Assembly: GCF_019393635.1 (NCBI RefSeq)
Contig: NC_057861.1
Span: forward strand, 459,042,330-459,106,329
Direction: 5' to 3'
From: Dromiciops gliroides
Lineage: Eukaryota > Chordata > Mammalia > Microbiotheria > Microbiotheriidae
Length of the DNA: 64,000 nucleotides
Positions 44,061 to 55,142 of this stretch are shown here, piece by piece; positions within the stretch are counted from its first letter, which is position 1, and the number at the start of each line of letters is the position of its first letter. The position numbers were made by a program, and so were the translations under genes. The notes under the pieces were generated by a model. It was not told the DNA's origin, searched no databases, and saw only the letters and a list, made by a program, of their open reading frames with translations.

Positions 44061-44422
44061 GAATATATTTTTGAGTACTGTGGGATGTAGTCATTCTGAC
44101 CTGGTGACCTGAATTCAATGGTGAGTTCAGACTATTGCTCCTCTACCATCTCATCGCTGATCTTGCTTTTCAACTCCTTGTCAACCAAGTTTGTTCTGTC
44201 CTTTTCAATCTAAATATATTTTTCCTTAGCGAATAAAATATAAACAAGGTAGTAGTTGAATAGTTTTTCCTTCTGTCTATTATGCAGTCATTCATTTTCC
44301 CATCCACTTAATTTGTAAGGGGTTGAGTGAGGGATGGGTGTCAGATTTGGTTCTCCTTCCAGCTCAGTCATATGGTCACAGGAAGAAATCACAGATGACG
44401 AGATATTAATGTGTTAACAAGG

Positions 44423-45090
44423 TGTTAGCATTGTCGGGGGAGGGGGAATTGGGTGATGGGGGGGTCTTAGGTACTCCTCTTTAAAGAATTACACCCTCTT
44501 GGGGAAGCTAGGTGAATAAAGCACTGGCCCTGGATTCAGGAGGACCTGAGTTCAAATCCAGCCTCAGACACTTGACACTTAACTAGCTGTGTGACCCTGG
44601 GCAAGTCACTTAACCCTCATTGCCCTGCAAAAACAAACAAAAAACAAAAAAAAGAATTACACCCTCTCACACACAAATCCAGTTAGAATAAAATAATCTT
44701 TTATTTAGGTGCTAGAGAAAGGAGATGGAAAGAGAAGTCAAGGACTTCTCTCAAGGGGAGATGGTTCAGAGATGATTTTCTGAGATACCTATCTCCTTGA
44801 ACAGGAGAAAGGGGAAAGCTTTTATAGATGGTAGATGGGGTGATCACCTTGAGAGTGGAATATCCCTTATTAGGGGTGGGTTGGGAGAAGTTGGGTGAGG
44901 AGTGGTTGTTCTGATTTCTGGAGTTACCTTTATCCCCTGGCACCAACCAGGCAGCAGCCACACCTAATGGGCTTATCTCCTTTACTTCTCAAGGTATGTC
45001 TGTCCTTTGGTTTAGCTTCTCAAGGAGAGTTACCCCAGACCCATGTCCTAAAGGACATAGCTGACCAATTTATGTCCCAACCCCATAACA
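44423..45090 (-). mobile_element. Old endogenous-retrovirus LTR (copy 2), with embedded SINE
   Basis: Aligns with the LTR at 10221-11005. On the minus strand it starts TGTTATGGGG, has TATAAAAGC (plus strand GCTTTTATAG at about 44818) and AATAAA (plus strand TTTATT at 44701) some 120 bases later. The end near 44423 is TGTTAGC on the plus strand. No internal viral part adjoins it. Confidence 0.68.
44501..44652 (+). mobile_element. Short marsupial SINE, subfamily B, inside the LTR
   Basis: Plus copy with an (ACAAA)n tail; the head lacks about ten bases. AGAATTACACCCTCT lies on both sides, the same target site used in the sister LTR. Confidence 0.95.
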
Positions 45091-45555
45091 ACATCTTGCT
45101 ATCCCTTGACAAAATGTAAACATCTTTATTTGAACTGGAATGCCAAAGCCATTGACTGGGATGAAATTTGACCATACCTCTAGAGACTTTAAATGATAAG
45201 ATCTAGAGACTTCCAGAAGTCAGAGAGTGTTTTAAGAGTTGCAGAGATTCAGGTAGTAGCCAGTAGTTGGAGAAGGAACCTAACCCTGGAGAAGGAATAG
45301 CCCTGGATGGGAAATAAAGAGGGGATTTTTCTTTACTCTTCACATCAGTCATGGCATCTAGAAATAGAGCTTCTCACTTAGAGAGAACTCCATCTATCTA
45401 ATTGTAGAGTCAGTTCAAGAGAACTTGAGGAACAGATGAGTAAACTAATGAGGAAACAGAATGGCCCTAATACAGAGCCAGTCACTGGAGGCCAGAAATA
45501 GTTTTTAAAGCGGTATAGCTTCTGGAAGTAACCAAGAGGGAGGCTGTTGTTACTG
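45091..45555. other. Intron 4, no recognised feature
   Basis: About 465 bases; nothing identified. Confidence 0.4.
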
Positions 45556-45970
45556 TTTGGCCTTCTGGAAGAGGACCATGACATATCAAGAAGGCTGGAG
45601 ATGGCCCCAGATTCTGTGAGAGACCTTGGCCTTTTTAAGCAAAGGTCTTTCCCAAGTCTCAGCAATCAAATCAATCAATAAATGGGGAAGGGGGGAAGGA
45701 AGGAAGGAAGTAGTCAGTCAGTCCATCAGTCTAGGAGGGGAAGGCCCCCAGGCAAAAATAGAAGCAGTTGTTGTTATTTGCACTCACCCTGAGCCATTAA
45801 GAGGCCAAACAGTGGCCAATCAGGCTTGGACTGGGACTTATTGTTGGCCAATCTTTGAGAGTCAGAGTGATATGGGTTTAAGGCATGGTCTTAAAAAAAT
45901 TTAGGCTGTGAACCCCAAGTCATCTTGTGAGGTTTAAGCAATCAAAACACATTCCTTTGTGCAGAGCACC
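45556..45970 (+). repeat. Direct repeat, unit A
   Basis: Starts near TCTGGAAGAGGACCATGACA and runs through 'gagatggccccag', 'gagaccttggc', 'aataaatgg', 'gttatttgcactcaccctgagcc' and 'acattcctttgtgcagagcacc'. Unit B at 46085-46602 repeats this in the same order and orientation. Unit A lacks about 130 bases that B has after the first block. Confidence 0.85.
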
Positions 45971-46084
45971 TGCAGTAAGGTCCCTATATGGACAGAAGAA
46001 GGAGGGGGATAGGGAGCTGCATTGCCCAACTGGAGCTTGGCAGTTGGGTCTCCAGTGGGGCACCTGTTACAGAATGTTGGTTGT

Positions 46085-46602
46085 TGTTTGTCCTTTGTTC
46101 TCGAAGAGGACCTTGACATTGGGAAGGTATGTCATGGCTTGCAAGTGAATTGGATTTGAGTGAGGGAGGGCTGTGCAAGGTCACCAACCTCATTCTCCTC
46201 TAAAGCCGTCTGGGTCCAGTGGCAAGATATATATCAGGGCGAATATCAGGGCTATCAGTGATGGCCCCAGATGGAGTGAGACCTTGGCTTTTTTAAGGGA
46301 AGTTCCTTACCAGGTTTTTGCAACAAATAAATAAATGGAGAAAGGAAGAAAGAAGGGAGAAAGTTTGGGAAAGGAAGGCCCTTAGGCCAAAAGAGAAGCC
46401 CTTGTTATTTGCATTCATTCTGAGCCATTTAGAGGCGAAACTATGGTCAATCTGGCTTGTGCTGGGACCTATTGTTTGCTGACATTTGAGAGTCTGAGTG
46501 ATTTGTGGTAAAGGGGTGGCCCTAAAAAAAATCTAGGCCATGAACCCAAGTCATTTTGTGAAGTTTAAGCAATTAAAGCATATTCCTTTGGGCAGAGCAC
46601 CC
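46085..46602 (+). repeat. Direct repeat, unit B
   Basis: Longer version of unit A, beginning TTGTTTGTCCTTTGTTCTCG. 'ATGGCCCCAG' occurs at 45601 and 46261, so the repeat period is 660 bases. The start resembles an interspersed repeat of marsupial genomes; the latter part I do not recognise. Confidence 0.85.
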
Positions 46603-47879
46603 AAAAATGGAGGGCTATGCATTTAACAGGATGCTAACCTTGTCGGTAGCTTCAGGGAGTAGCAGACCTTGGGGCCCAGATGAGCAACCTGTCCAACATT
46701 TTTGTATAGACATCATTTGTATAGAAATCTGAAGCCATGAGATTTATTGATGGTTCCTTCTTGCATTTTGTATCCTATAAATTACTGGTCCTCTGCACTG
46801 CTCCTCTTCAGGTGGTTGTCCTTTCAATGATACCTTGATACATATGGTCAGTTTTCTCCTACTTTCTTCCTTTTTAGGAAAAAAGCATCCCTGATTAGAG
46901 TCATCACTCAAGGCAAATATATTTTTACCAGTCCTGGAAAAAATACTGGTTACTTATAATTTTTTCCTGGCCAGGAGTTCCTCATTCTATTATTTTAAAT
47001 TGTGGCCCAGAAATCCAAATCCCCTTCTCAGATATCTTCTTAACCTAATGTTAACTTCTCATTTCTTCCTTATCCTCTAGCAACCAACCACTGCTTTCAA
47101 AAGACTGTGACAGTAAAAAACATTACCTGTGCCCCAAGGAGCTTCAATGTCTTGTCCAGAATTTCATAATCCCTGACAATGTGTTTTAGCTTCCTTTGAC
47201 CTATATGCCCACATGAATCACCCAGAGTACCTAGTGGTAGTCAGGTTTGACAAGTCTTGGGAAGAAGGTGGGTCTCTTTCATATACATCAGGTGAACAAA
47301 TAATATATTACTCTTTCCTGCTGCCAGCTCAGTGTTGTCCTCACCTCAGAGCACCGACTCTTCCAGAGATAGTCTGTCTTCCCATTCTAGGGGAAGAGCT
47401 TCAAACCTATTAACTTAGTTCCAAATACTTGGTTGTCCCTCTTCCCTTCCTTATCTGTGTCATGTTCTCCTGCCCTCCAGCCTCCTGCCACAAATGAATA
47501 TCTCCTTCTCTCTCTTCACATCCTTTTTCATCTTTGTTTTCTTCTCAAAGTTCTGCTTCTGGGCTTTTAATAAAACACTTCTTTCATTCTCCCTGATAAG
47601 CTGCCGAGTGAAGGATTCTTCTTGCCCTTTTACAGTGTTCCCTAGGAGGAAGGACAACCTTCACTTTGCATATAGACAGGTGTTATCTGGCATTAGCAGG
47701 AACACAAACAGGATACTTGATACAGGTCATTGGAAAATTCTTTTTGTCCTTTATTTGGAGGATTCTTTTAGTTCTTTATTTGGAGGAGACTGCGACTGCA
47801 TCAGTGTGACAAACTTCCAGTGTGGAACTTCCTTTGAGCATCTCTTCTGTAAATTATAGCCTTAAAGAATTGCCCATGA
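46603..47879. other. Intron 4, no recognised feature
   Basis: About 1.3 kb. A 121-codon plus-strand frame at 47494-47859 is pyrimidine-rich and looks accidental. A short direct repeat CTTTATTTGGAGGA occurs around 47749 and 47775. Confidence 0.4.
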
Positions 47880-47998
47880 GTGTTGGGAGACGATAGGAGT
47901 TGCACAGTCATTCAGAGACTGTGTGTCAGAGGCAGGATTTGAATCCAGGTCTTCCTGACTCCAAGGCCTACCAGTTATTCACTATGTCCCACTGCCTC
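47880..47998 (-). mobile_element. MIR-like SINE fragment
   Basis: 'gtcattcagagactgtgtgtcagaggcaggatttgaa', 'ccaggtcttcctgactcc' and 'ctatgtcccactgcc' form a reversed head. Confidence 0.8.
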
Positions 47999-49109
47999 TC
48001 TGTTCCTCTTGATTTTCTGGAAATAAAGTGCTTGTTCTCCTGCTTTTCTTGTTTGATAGTCTTGTGATTAACTTCTGTGTTTGCTGTAACTCTTCTTCAT
48101 TCTGGTGTCCCAGTCTTGGGAGCTTATTTATGGTGGTCTTCCTGCCTGGTTTTTGTTCAAATACCTTTGATTGATAATTAGCAGCTTCTGTCAAACCCCC
48201 AGTGAAGACAGAAGCTGCTGGTAGCTATTGTAGTCTCTGAGGGAATCTCAAGAAAAATCCAAGTACCAGTTAACCACTGTTCCCCTACCTCCTTTATCTT
48301 CTCCACTAATCAGATTTAGAAACTTCCCATCATGTCAACTCTTGGCTTTTCCTACTTTCAGGAGGTTAGAGTGTCAAAGAAAAAAATGACACTAATACTA
48401 TACTTTGTGATTTAGGCGTAGATTTTTCCAGAACCAACTTTATTTAACATTAATCTATATCCAAGACATTTCTAGCTTGGGAAGAGATATGTCCAAATTG
48501 CCATAGTCCCCCATGTCCTCCAACATGATTCTCTACCCCAAGACAGTTTGAACAAGGAAAAGATTATAATATGTTAAAATACAGTAACATTCAGCAATGG
48601 CTGCTGTTCAGTTACTGCTTAGATTTTTTCCCTTAAGGATTGAAAAGAGTTCACTCCTGTGATCAATAGCTTAATCTTTAATGCCAAAGAGGACCCAGTC
48701 CCTAGCTGGGTCATGGTACCAATCACTTCAGGTTGGTGGGGATGCAGTAATCTTACCTAGATAATAGTTAATTTTGATTCCCACTTTCCTAAAGGGAAAA
48801 AGTATGGGAAGGGTTTTAAGCTGGAGACATATTATTTCTCAATATTTTTAGTGATACTAAAAAGGTTTTCTTACTGTGCTTCCATAATGATGTTGGGGAG
48901 ACATAGTCACGCTTTATGGGAAACTTAGAAACTAAGTTTCTTTTTATACTCACTTCAAAAGTATGAAGGTATGTAGATAGCATCAGAATTAGGTCATGGT
49001 AGAATCATGCAAAACAACCTGTGACCAAGGGTCCTTTTGAGTTTCAGGACAAGACTATTCTTAAAAATAAAAGTGAGCAAATATGGTGGTACAGGCTCCC
49101 CCGCTTCCA
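47999..49109. other. Intron 4, no recognised feature
   Basis: About 1.1 kb with no gene or clear repeat. Confidence 0.4.
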
Positions 49110-49320
49110 AGAGTAGATTCCTCTCTCCTGTGAATTCTCACAGACCTTTGGATTGCTCATGGTTTTTCACACTCTAATATATTTATTTCTGTATGCATCT
49201 CATCTATCTGCCCTACTAAAGTAAAAACTTCTTGAAGTTTGGGACTACATATCATTTGTTACATTCACTGATTTGCATGTAACATAGAACACTTGACACA
49301 CATATGTTGAATTGGATGTT
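49110..49320 (+). mobile_element. L2-like 3' fragment
   Basis: 'ctactaaagtaaaaacttcttgaagtttgggac' and 'acacttgacacacatatgttgaattgg' resemble an L2 tail. Weak. Confidence 0.5.
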
Positions 49321-49354
49321 GTTAAAGCAATAGAACATCTTTTTTTTTTTTTAG

Positions 49355-49489
49355 GTGAGGCAATTGGGGTTAAGTGACTTGCCCAGGGTCACACAGCTAG
49401 TAAGCATTAAGTGTCTGAGGCCAGATTTGAACTCAGGTACTCCTGACTCCAGGGCCGGTGCTCTATCCACTATGCCACCTAGCTGCCCC
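49355..49489 (-). mobile_element. Short marsupial SINE, subfamily A, with target duplication
   Basis: A-type minus copy; TAGAACATCTTTT on both sides. Confidence 0.96.
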
Positions 49490-49529
49490 TATAGAACATC
49501 TTTTAGAATAAACTTGATCTTTAAAAAAA

Positions 49530-50225
49530 GGATCAGGAAGATGGCAGAGTGATAGGAAGCAATGCCTTGAGTTCTTCTCCACCAACTCTTAACAGATCTA
49601 GAAAATATACCATACTGATTGATCCTGATGGGCAAATCCAGAAAAAGGTCATAATGAGTTATTTTCACAGCCTAGTTTAGCATAAGAAGACAGAAAGGGA
49701 TGTCTGCAGACACTGGAGATGGGATCAGACCAGGAGCACACTGTGTAGAGCACATCAGTGCCCAGAGAAAGACTGTGCACCAGGACAGGAGGAGGTCTTC
49801 GACCCACTCCAGGGCATTGTGATGGGGACAGGTGTCAATGGGCAACTTTCTCACTACCTAGTCCTGAGCAAAATGAGAAAAGGACCATTCTCAGATAAGG
49901 AGGCCCTGGGCCTAGTATGGAAAAAACAGCAATGGTGTAGCTAAGATCTCAGATGCAAAGCAGGGTCTCACTTCTAACATGTAGCCCAGACTACAAAAGA
50001 ATAACCAGGGCAGGGATCCCAGACCAAAAAGGGATCTACAGTTCTGTCTTTCTGAGTCCACAGAACGTTTTCTACTTGCTTATAGGAGTAGGGTCCAAAA
50101 GCAGTCTACTCTTGTTCAGACCTAAACCCAGGTCAAGAATTTGCAAAGCTCATGGGAGAGGGAGGTAGGAGGAAGAAAAGGCTGATCTTTGTTTGAAAAT
50201 AAAAATAAATTTAATTAAATTTTTT
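49530..50225 (+). mobile_element. L1 5'-end-like sequence with A-rich end
   Basis: Begins 'ggatcaggaagatggcagagtg', the usual opening of a marsupial L1 5' UTR, and continues with purine-rich text. It ends near 50195-50225 in an A/T-rich run. No ORF1 is visible, so this is a 5' fragment or an internally deleted copy. Confidence 0.5.
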
Positions 50226-50233
50226 TAAAAAGC

Positions 50234-50297
50234 GAGGCAGCTGGGTGGCGCAGTGGATGGAGAACTGGCCCTAAAGTCAGGAAGACCTGAGTTCAGA
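50234..50297 (+). mobile_element. Marsupial SINE head fragment
   Basis: GAGGCAGCTGGGTGGCGCAG to 'gaagacctgagttcag'; the 3' part is absent. Confidence 0.9.
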
Positions 50298-50494
50298 AAA
50301 GAGTGAGAAATGATGAGATCTGTGATAGTGGGTTGATAGAAATAATAGAAGCATGAACAGGAATTTTAATGGTTCAATAAACTGAACAAGAATTTTAATG
50401 GTTGGAAAGGGATAGAACTTAGAGCTATTTATAAATTAAAAAAAAAATTTTAACACCAATCCAGAATTCAGAAGTTGCAGCACACACACACACA

Positions 50495-50534
<40 letters not shown>

Positions 50535-53347
50535 CAATTTGGCAGCATGATCAACTCCTGAAGGTATTTGAGAAATTGAGGGGTAGTGTGTCAAGGGGAA
50601 GAGTGAAGAAGAGGCCATATGACTGACTTTGGAAATTTCTTACAGAATTGTGACAAGCCATTATCTTAGCAGAGGGGTAGTTATTATAGAATAGATCATT
50701 ATCTTGACCATCTGCAGACATCTGGTAATTATATCAGTTTCTGACTTACCGCAGTACTTCCTCTTGTGACCAGAATACTGAGAAAATTATTACTAGTCAC
50801 ACAATTATAGGTTTTAGATTTATCAGCTATTCAAGAGAGTAAACGAGAATAAACAATTCTTTCTTGAATGAGTAATTTGTTTAATTATGTTTAGACAAAT
50901 CATAGTCTATTTTGCCTGATTTACAATTGAAGTTCATTTTAGAGAAAAGTGCTTGCTATTCAGTTGTTTTATCATTATTCTATTACCATCATATGTTTTT
51001 CTTTTTATAAAGGTGTTTGGGTATCCCTCCAAATTAGTACTCTCGGGTTGCAGGTTGGGTCTTTATGGAGTGACTGTGTTTGGTTCAAGTTGTTTTGTGG
51101 ATCTGTACTGTTAAAATTATGAACCATGAGCCCCCAGCAGTGCATTATCCTTGAATAGTCAGCCTATTGATACAATTAGTGCAAAACAAAGGCATTTTCC
51201 TGAGATAGGAAAGAAAATTCAGTAGCTACAAAACATTTCCAAATTAAACATGGAGGGCACTCTTGAACACACACATACACACATATATGTGTGTGTATAT
51301 GTATATATATTTGTGTATATAGATATAGATGTATATAGTATCTATAGGAAGAGGAGGTGCATACATAGAATTTATTGGTAGTGAGGAACACATAAAGAGA
51401 TTACATATGACTAGGACAACTCACTCCTCTTGCATGGCAAGGCCCCAAGGTCTTATCTCTTCTCATCATTTTCTCATGCTGCTCCACTGTGGATGCATCT
51501 GTTTTGTCAGGGTGCTCATCTAAGCCTTCTGGAACTGCCCCTCTGTAGCCTGATTTCTGACTACTAAGGCTGATTCTCCTCTACTTGCAGGAATTACACT
51601 GTGCAGAGATCTCTTTTCTTAACTGACTGGAGAGCTACAAAGCTTGCTCTTTAAAGACCATTAAGAGCATGATGGCTCTTCATCCAGCCAATGGCAAGCT
51701 GCTTTCTAATTCCATAAATGAGTGTTTTTTAACACCTTGTAAAGGGGTAACAGTTTCAAAAAATCTTTTTGTACTTTAAGTTGTTAATACCTTATAGCCT
51801 CTCTTACTTATCCCTCCCCTTATTTTCTGTGATTATATCACCTGAGCTATGGGAAAATGAGTCTATGACTGTTATCTTGATCAGTTTTCCTCCACTATGT
51901 CTTCAAGTAGTGTTTCTTTTTTGTCATAAAATAAACAGGGAGAAAGCTCACTTATATATGTAAAAAAACCTCATAATTCTTGGAGACCAGACATAATTGC
52001 TGCTGTTATAAAAGTGGTTGATCATGGGGTTGACAAGCATATATACTTCTGTTACACATAGCCATCAACCTCTACCATCCATCCCCTGTTTTCCCTAGCA
52101 CTCCTGAAGAAAGGATTATGCGAAAATGATGTCACCACCCCTTGCCCTCAGCCTGAAGTTTATGCCAGGAAATCTCCCTGTATAGGTTTAGGTATGGTTT
52201 GTGTTTATTTCCTAAATTCTTTATAATAGGATCCTCATTGCATAAGCACTCAAGGCAATAAATGTATGTTGGGTAGGACAACCTTTTTTTTTCAACCCAC
52301 AGAAAATGCAGATGATGTAAAGAATTCACAGATACATAGAACACATAAGAAGGAACAGGTCCTAAAACACAGTACTCAAAAGTAGTTCCAATATTCTAGG
52401 ACAGCGGGGACACTCCCAGAAGGGGAGCATACATTGAACTTGCTGATTAGCTAATCTTCATACTCTCAGGGTGGCATTGTCTGAATAACTTGGTATAATG
52501 GGGGGGGGGGAGGATGGATGATAAAAGGGCTATTAAGGTCAAGGCCCCTTGCTCCCTCAAGTCACAGTTCTCCTTCACTTCACAGCCTTGGAGATTATGT
52601 GGTCTATTCTCTCTTTTCTCTAAGAAAGCTGTTTCTCAGGAATACCTTTTGGGTCCTGTGGGTGAGCATCTGCCTGCTTCTGCCAGGTGGTATCTCTTGG
52701 ATTGGGAAGATCCATTCTCAGGCCTCAGGTTTCTAACCTTTGCTCAGAAAACCATGATGTGTCACTCCTCTTTTCCAAAGCAGTGTAACAGGTATTCCAC
52801 TATTATTAGTGACGAGACTGAATGTACACAGACTGTCATTTTCCTAGTATTCCGGTCTATTCTGCTGGGCTGGTTTGTCTTCTAAACAGGGACAGATGAA
52901 AGGAAAATCATAAAGAGGTTGAGCTGGTCTGCAACTTCATTTTGATAGACCACAGAGAGTGGCGATTCTTCCAGATAGAATCCATAATCCTGAGTCTCTG
53001 CCAGTCAGTCACCTGAGAGGCAACCCCAGTCAGTAAAAATCAATTAGGAGTTGTCTTCTCTCTAAACAAAGTGATACTGTACCTCTCTGGGGACGTGTTT
53101 TCCCTACCCCAGACAAAGGCTCACACTCTGTAACCTCATCAAGTTGATCAGAGACTTCATTAAATTGCTCAGGAGGAATTCCCCTGATGGACCTTTTTAT
53201 ATTATATTTCACCAACTATTTTGAACTCTTAAAATTATTATGGCTATAGAGCTATATCCATGAAAATATAGGCCACTCTGTCAATGCAAATGTCAAATAT
53301 GTGATTTTTAGCGATTTTGTGTTTTATTTATTGTTTTCATGTTATAG
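50298..53347. other. Intron 4 end: no gene, few repeats
   Basis: About 3 kb before exon 5. Simple repeats (CA)n at 50479-50530 and a TG/TA/CA patch at 51265-51345. No SINE and no recognisable gene; a 123-codon plus-strand frame at 52514-52885 does not match anything I know. Confidence 0.45.
50479..50530. repeat. (CA)n microsatellite
   Basis: About 25 CA units with one TA interruption. Confidence 0.97.
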
Positions 53348-53459
53348 TTGGAGTATTTTATGATTCAAACCTTGAATCAAAAGTCATCTGAAAAAATGAA
53401 GAAAAGAAAAAAAAGCGGCAAGTGTCATGGAATTAGGCCACCTCAGCTTGAACAACCAG
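53348..53459 (+). CDS. RHOBTB3: RHOBTB3 exon 5: linker between Rho-like and BTB parts
   Basis: 112 nt, residues 194-230 plus one base. Acceptor GTTATAG|TTG, donor CCAG|GTGATC. It reads LEYFMIQTLNQKSSEKM, then the basic run KKRKKSGK, then HGIRPPQLEQP. As I recall, human has KKRKMSNSF at the run, so the basic stretch is longer here. The exon links the G-domain-like part to the proline-rich approach of the first BTB domain. It opens in phase 0 and leaves in phase 1, matching exon 6. Intron 5 (53460-54776) is only 1.3 kb. Confidence 0.95.
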
Positions 53460-53830
53460 GTGATCCTTATAGTTCATATAGGTGTAAAGCTAGAATAATG
53501 TTGTTGTTTATTAGATTCGGGGGAATAGCTTTGAAACTTGCTAATAAATAAGTATATAAATAATTTGGTTCTAAAGATATTCCATCCCCTATCGTAAGCA
53601 TTTGCTCAGAATTGTTTTCATGTTTATAATAGGTGGAAGTCCCTTAAATGACAGTCCTTGAACATTAGATACATTTACTTTGATTTGAAATTCAGGTATA
53701 AATGTTTCTATACTGCTGATAGTCCCTAGAGTAACTATTTACAAATTATATACTTTTGCTAGGAAAAGTTTCTAACAATGTTTCAGAAATAAAGTAAAAT
53801 AGTATTTTTCTTTTTAAAAGATTGAGCCTG

Positions 53831-53984
53831 GGGGCAGCTAGGTGGTGCAGCGGATAAAGCACAGGCCCTGGCTTCAGAAGAACTTGAGTTCAGAATTGAC
53901 CTCAGACACTTGACATTTACTAGCTTTGTGACCCTGGGCAAGTCACTTAACCCTTATTGCCCTGCAAAAAAAAAAAAAAAAAAA
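53831..53984 (+). mobile_element. Short marsupial SINE, subfamily B, in intron 5
   Basis: Full plus copy with a pure A tail of about 20. AAAAGATTGAGCCTG occurs on both sides (53816-53830 and ending near 53995). It lies 144 bases from an inverted partner at 54129. Confidence 0.97.
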
Positions 53985-54128
53985 AGATTGAGCCTGATTA
54001 ATTCTCTGGCCAGTGTTTTGAAGGCTAGGAAGGCCATTGCAAGTTTATATAGGGATGCAAAACTAACTTCCCAAGAGGAGTCCTTCAGAGAGCAGTGGGA
54101 GAGAGTGTTGACTATTTTTTTTTTTTTG

Positions 54129-54263
54129 GTGAGGCAATTGGGGTTAAATGACTTGCCCAGGGTCACACAGCTGGTAAGTGTAAAGAGTCTGAGGCTGGAT
54201 TTGAACTCAAGTACTCCTAAATCCAGGGCTGGTGCTTTATCTACTGCACCACCTAGCTGCCCC
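54129..54263 (-). mobile_element. Short marsupial SINE in intron 5, inverted partner
   Basis: Minus copy with the A-type end. GAGTGTTGACTATTTTT is repeated on both sides (54103-54119 and from 54265). Together with the SINE at 53831-53984 it forms a long inverted repeat inside the pre-mRNA. Confidence 0.97.
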
Positions 54264-54514
54264 TGAGTGTTGACTATTTTTAAATGCCCCAAACTAAAAA
54301 ATGGTAACCCCTGAAATAAAAAGCTTAATTAATTATGCTTTATCAAGCCATAATGTGGGTTTTAGTCTGTATTTATGCATTTTCTATTTGTTCTATAAGT
54401 GAAAATAAAGCTTAAATGTATGAAAAGGAAAAATCACTCGTGTATAGGTGATAACATTTTATAATTCTTTAAAATTTACATGCAGTTCTCCTATATCTGT
54501 AAAGGAAGGAGCAC

Positions 54515-54660
54515 TCAATTTGGAAACAGGTTTCTGGTTGGAAACTTATTTCTAGCTCTTACTCACCTGTGTGATCTTAAGCAGCTTAAATGACTTGTCT
54601 GAGCCTTAGTTACTATAAAGAAAGGACATTGGATGAGATTATTTCCAAGGCCCCTTATTA
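54515..54660 (+). mobile_element. MIR-like SINE, diverged
   Basis: 'ctcttactcacctgtgtgatc', 'ttaaatgacttgtctgagcc', 'ggatgagattatttccaaggcccc'. Confidence 0.7.
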
Positions 54661-54776
54661 CCCTAAATTTTATTCCCCAAACAAACAAACAAACAAACAC
54701 AAAAAGAACCTTAAGTTTTAATAGAGCTATACAAGGATTCATTTGTTATTTTTCTATTTTCTTTTTTTTAAAATAG

Positions 54777-55142
54777 AAAAAATGCCTGTCTTAAAGGGTG
54801 AAGCATCACACTATAACTCTGACCTACATAACCTTTTGTTCTGCTGCCAGTGTGTGGATGTGATATTTTATACTGAAGATTTAAAGGAAGTTGTAGAAGC
54901 TCACAAGATAGTCCTTTGTTCTGTGAGCAATGTCTTCATGCTGCTGTTCAATGTGAAGAGTCCCGCGGATATTCAGGACTCCACTGTGATACGCACTGCC
55001 CAAGATCTCTTTGCTGTAAACAGTGAGGCGCCATTTCCAGATACTAGCCAAGGCCCACCATGCAACCCACCAGTAAGAGTCATTGTTAAAGACTCTCTCT
55101 TCTGTTCTTGCTTATCAGACATTCTGCACTTCATTTATTCAG
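54777..55142 (+). CDS. RHOBTB3: RHOBTB3 exon 6: first BTB domain, N-terminal part
   Basis: 366 nt, completing Glu231 and encoding about 122 residues, ending with the first base of a Gly codon. Acceptor AAAATAG|AAA, donor TTCAG|GTATCT (T at +5, so weaker than the other donors). The sequence runs KMPVLKGEASHYNSDL, LLFCCQCVDVIFY, VVEAHKIVLCSVSNVFMLLFNV, DLFAVN, VRVIVKDSLFCSCLSDILHFIYSG. The D-V-I-F-Y strand, the AHKIVL helix and the ...LHFIYSG end are the hallmark blocks of a BTB/POZ fold, used for dimers and cullin-3 binding. The segment between MLLFNV and VRVIVKDS is the insert that splits the first BTB domain in the RhoBTB family. Past the donor the frame stays open to 55363. No following exon was found before 64000. 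Confidence 0.95.

Larger units (their letters stand above)
43330..44290 (-). mobile_element. CR1/L3-type LINE relic, interrupted by L2 and MIR
   Basis: 43330-43715 ('tttcagaggtcattgactggatcagtaattgtg') and 44065-44290 ('gtactgtgggatgtagtcattctgacctggtgacctgaattc', 'ccttttcaatctaaatatatttttcc') look like one old minus-strand LINE. An L2 end and a MIR lie inside it. Confidence 0.5.

Noticed and set aside
47494-47859. 121-codon frame in intron 4
   Set aside because: Pyrimidine-rich, Phe/Ser/Leu-dominated; looks accidental.
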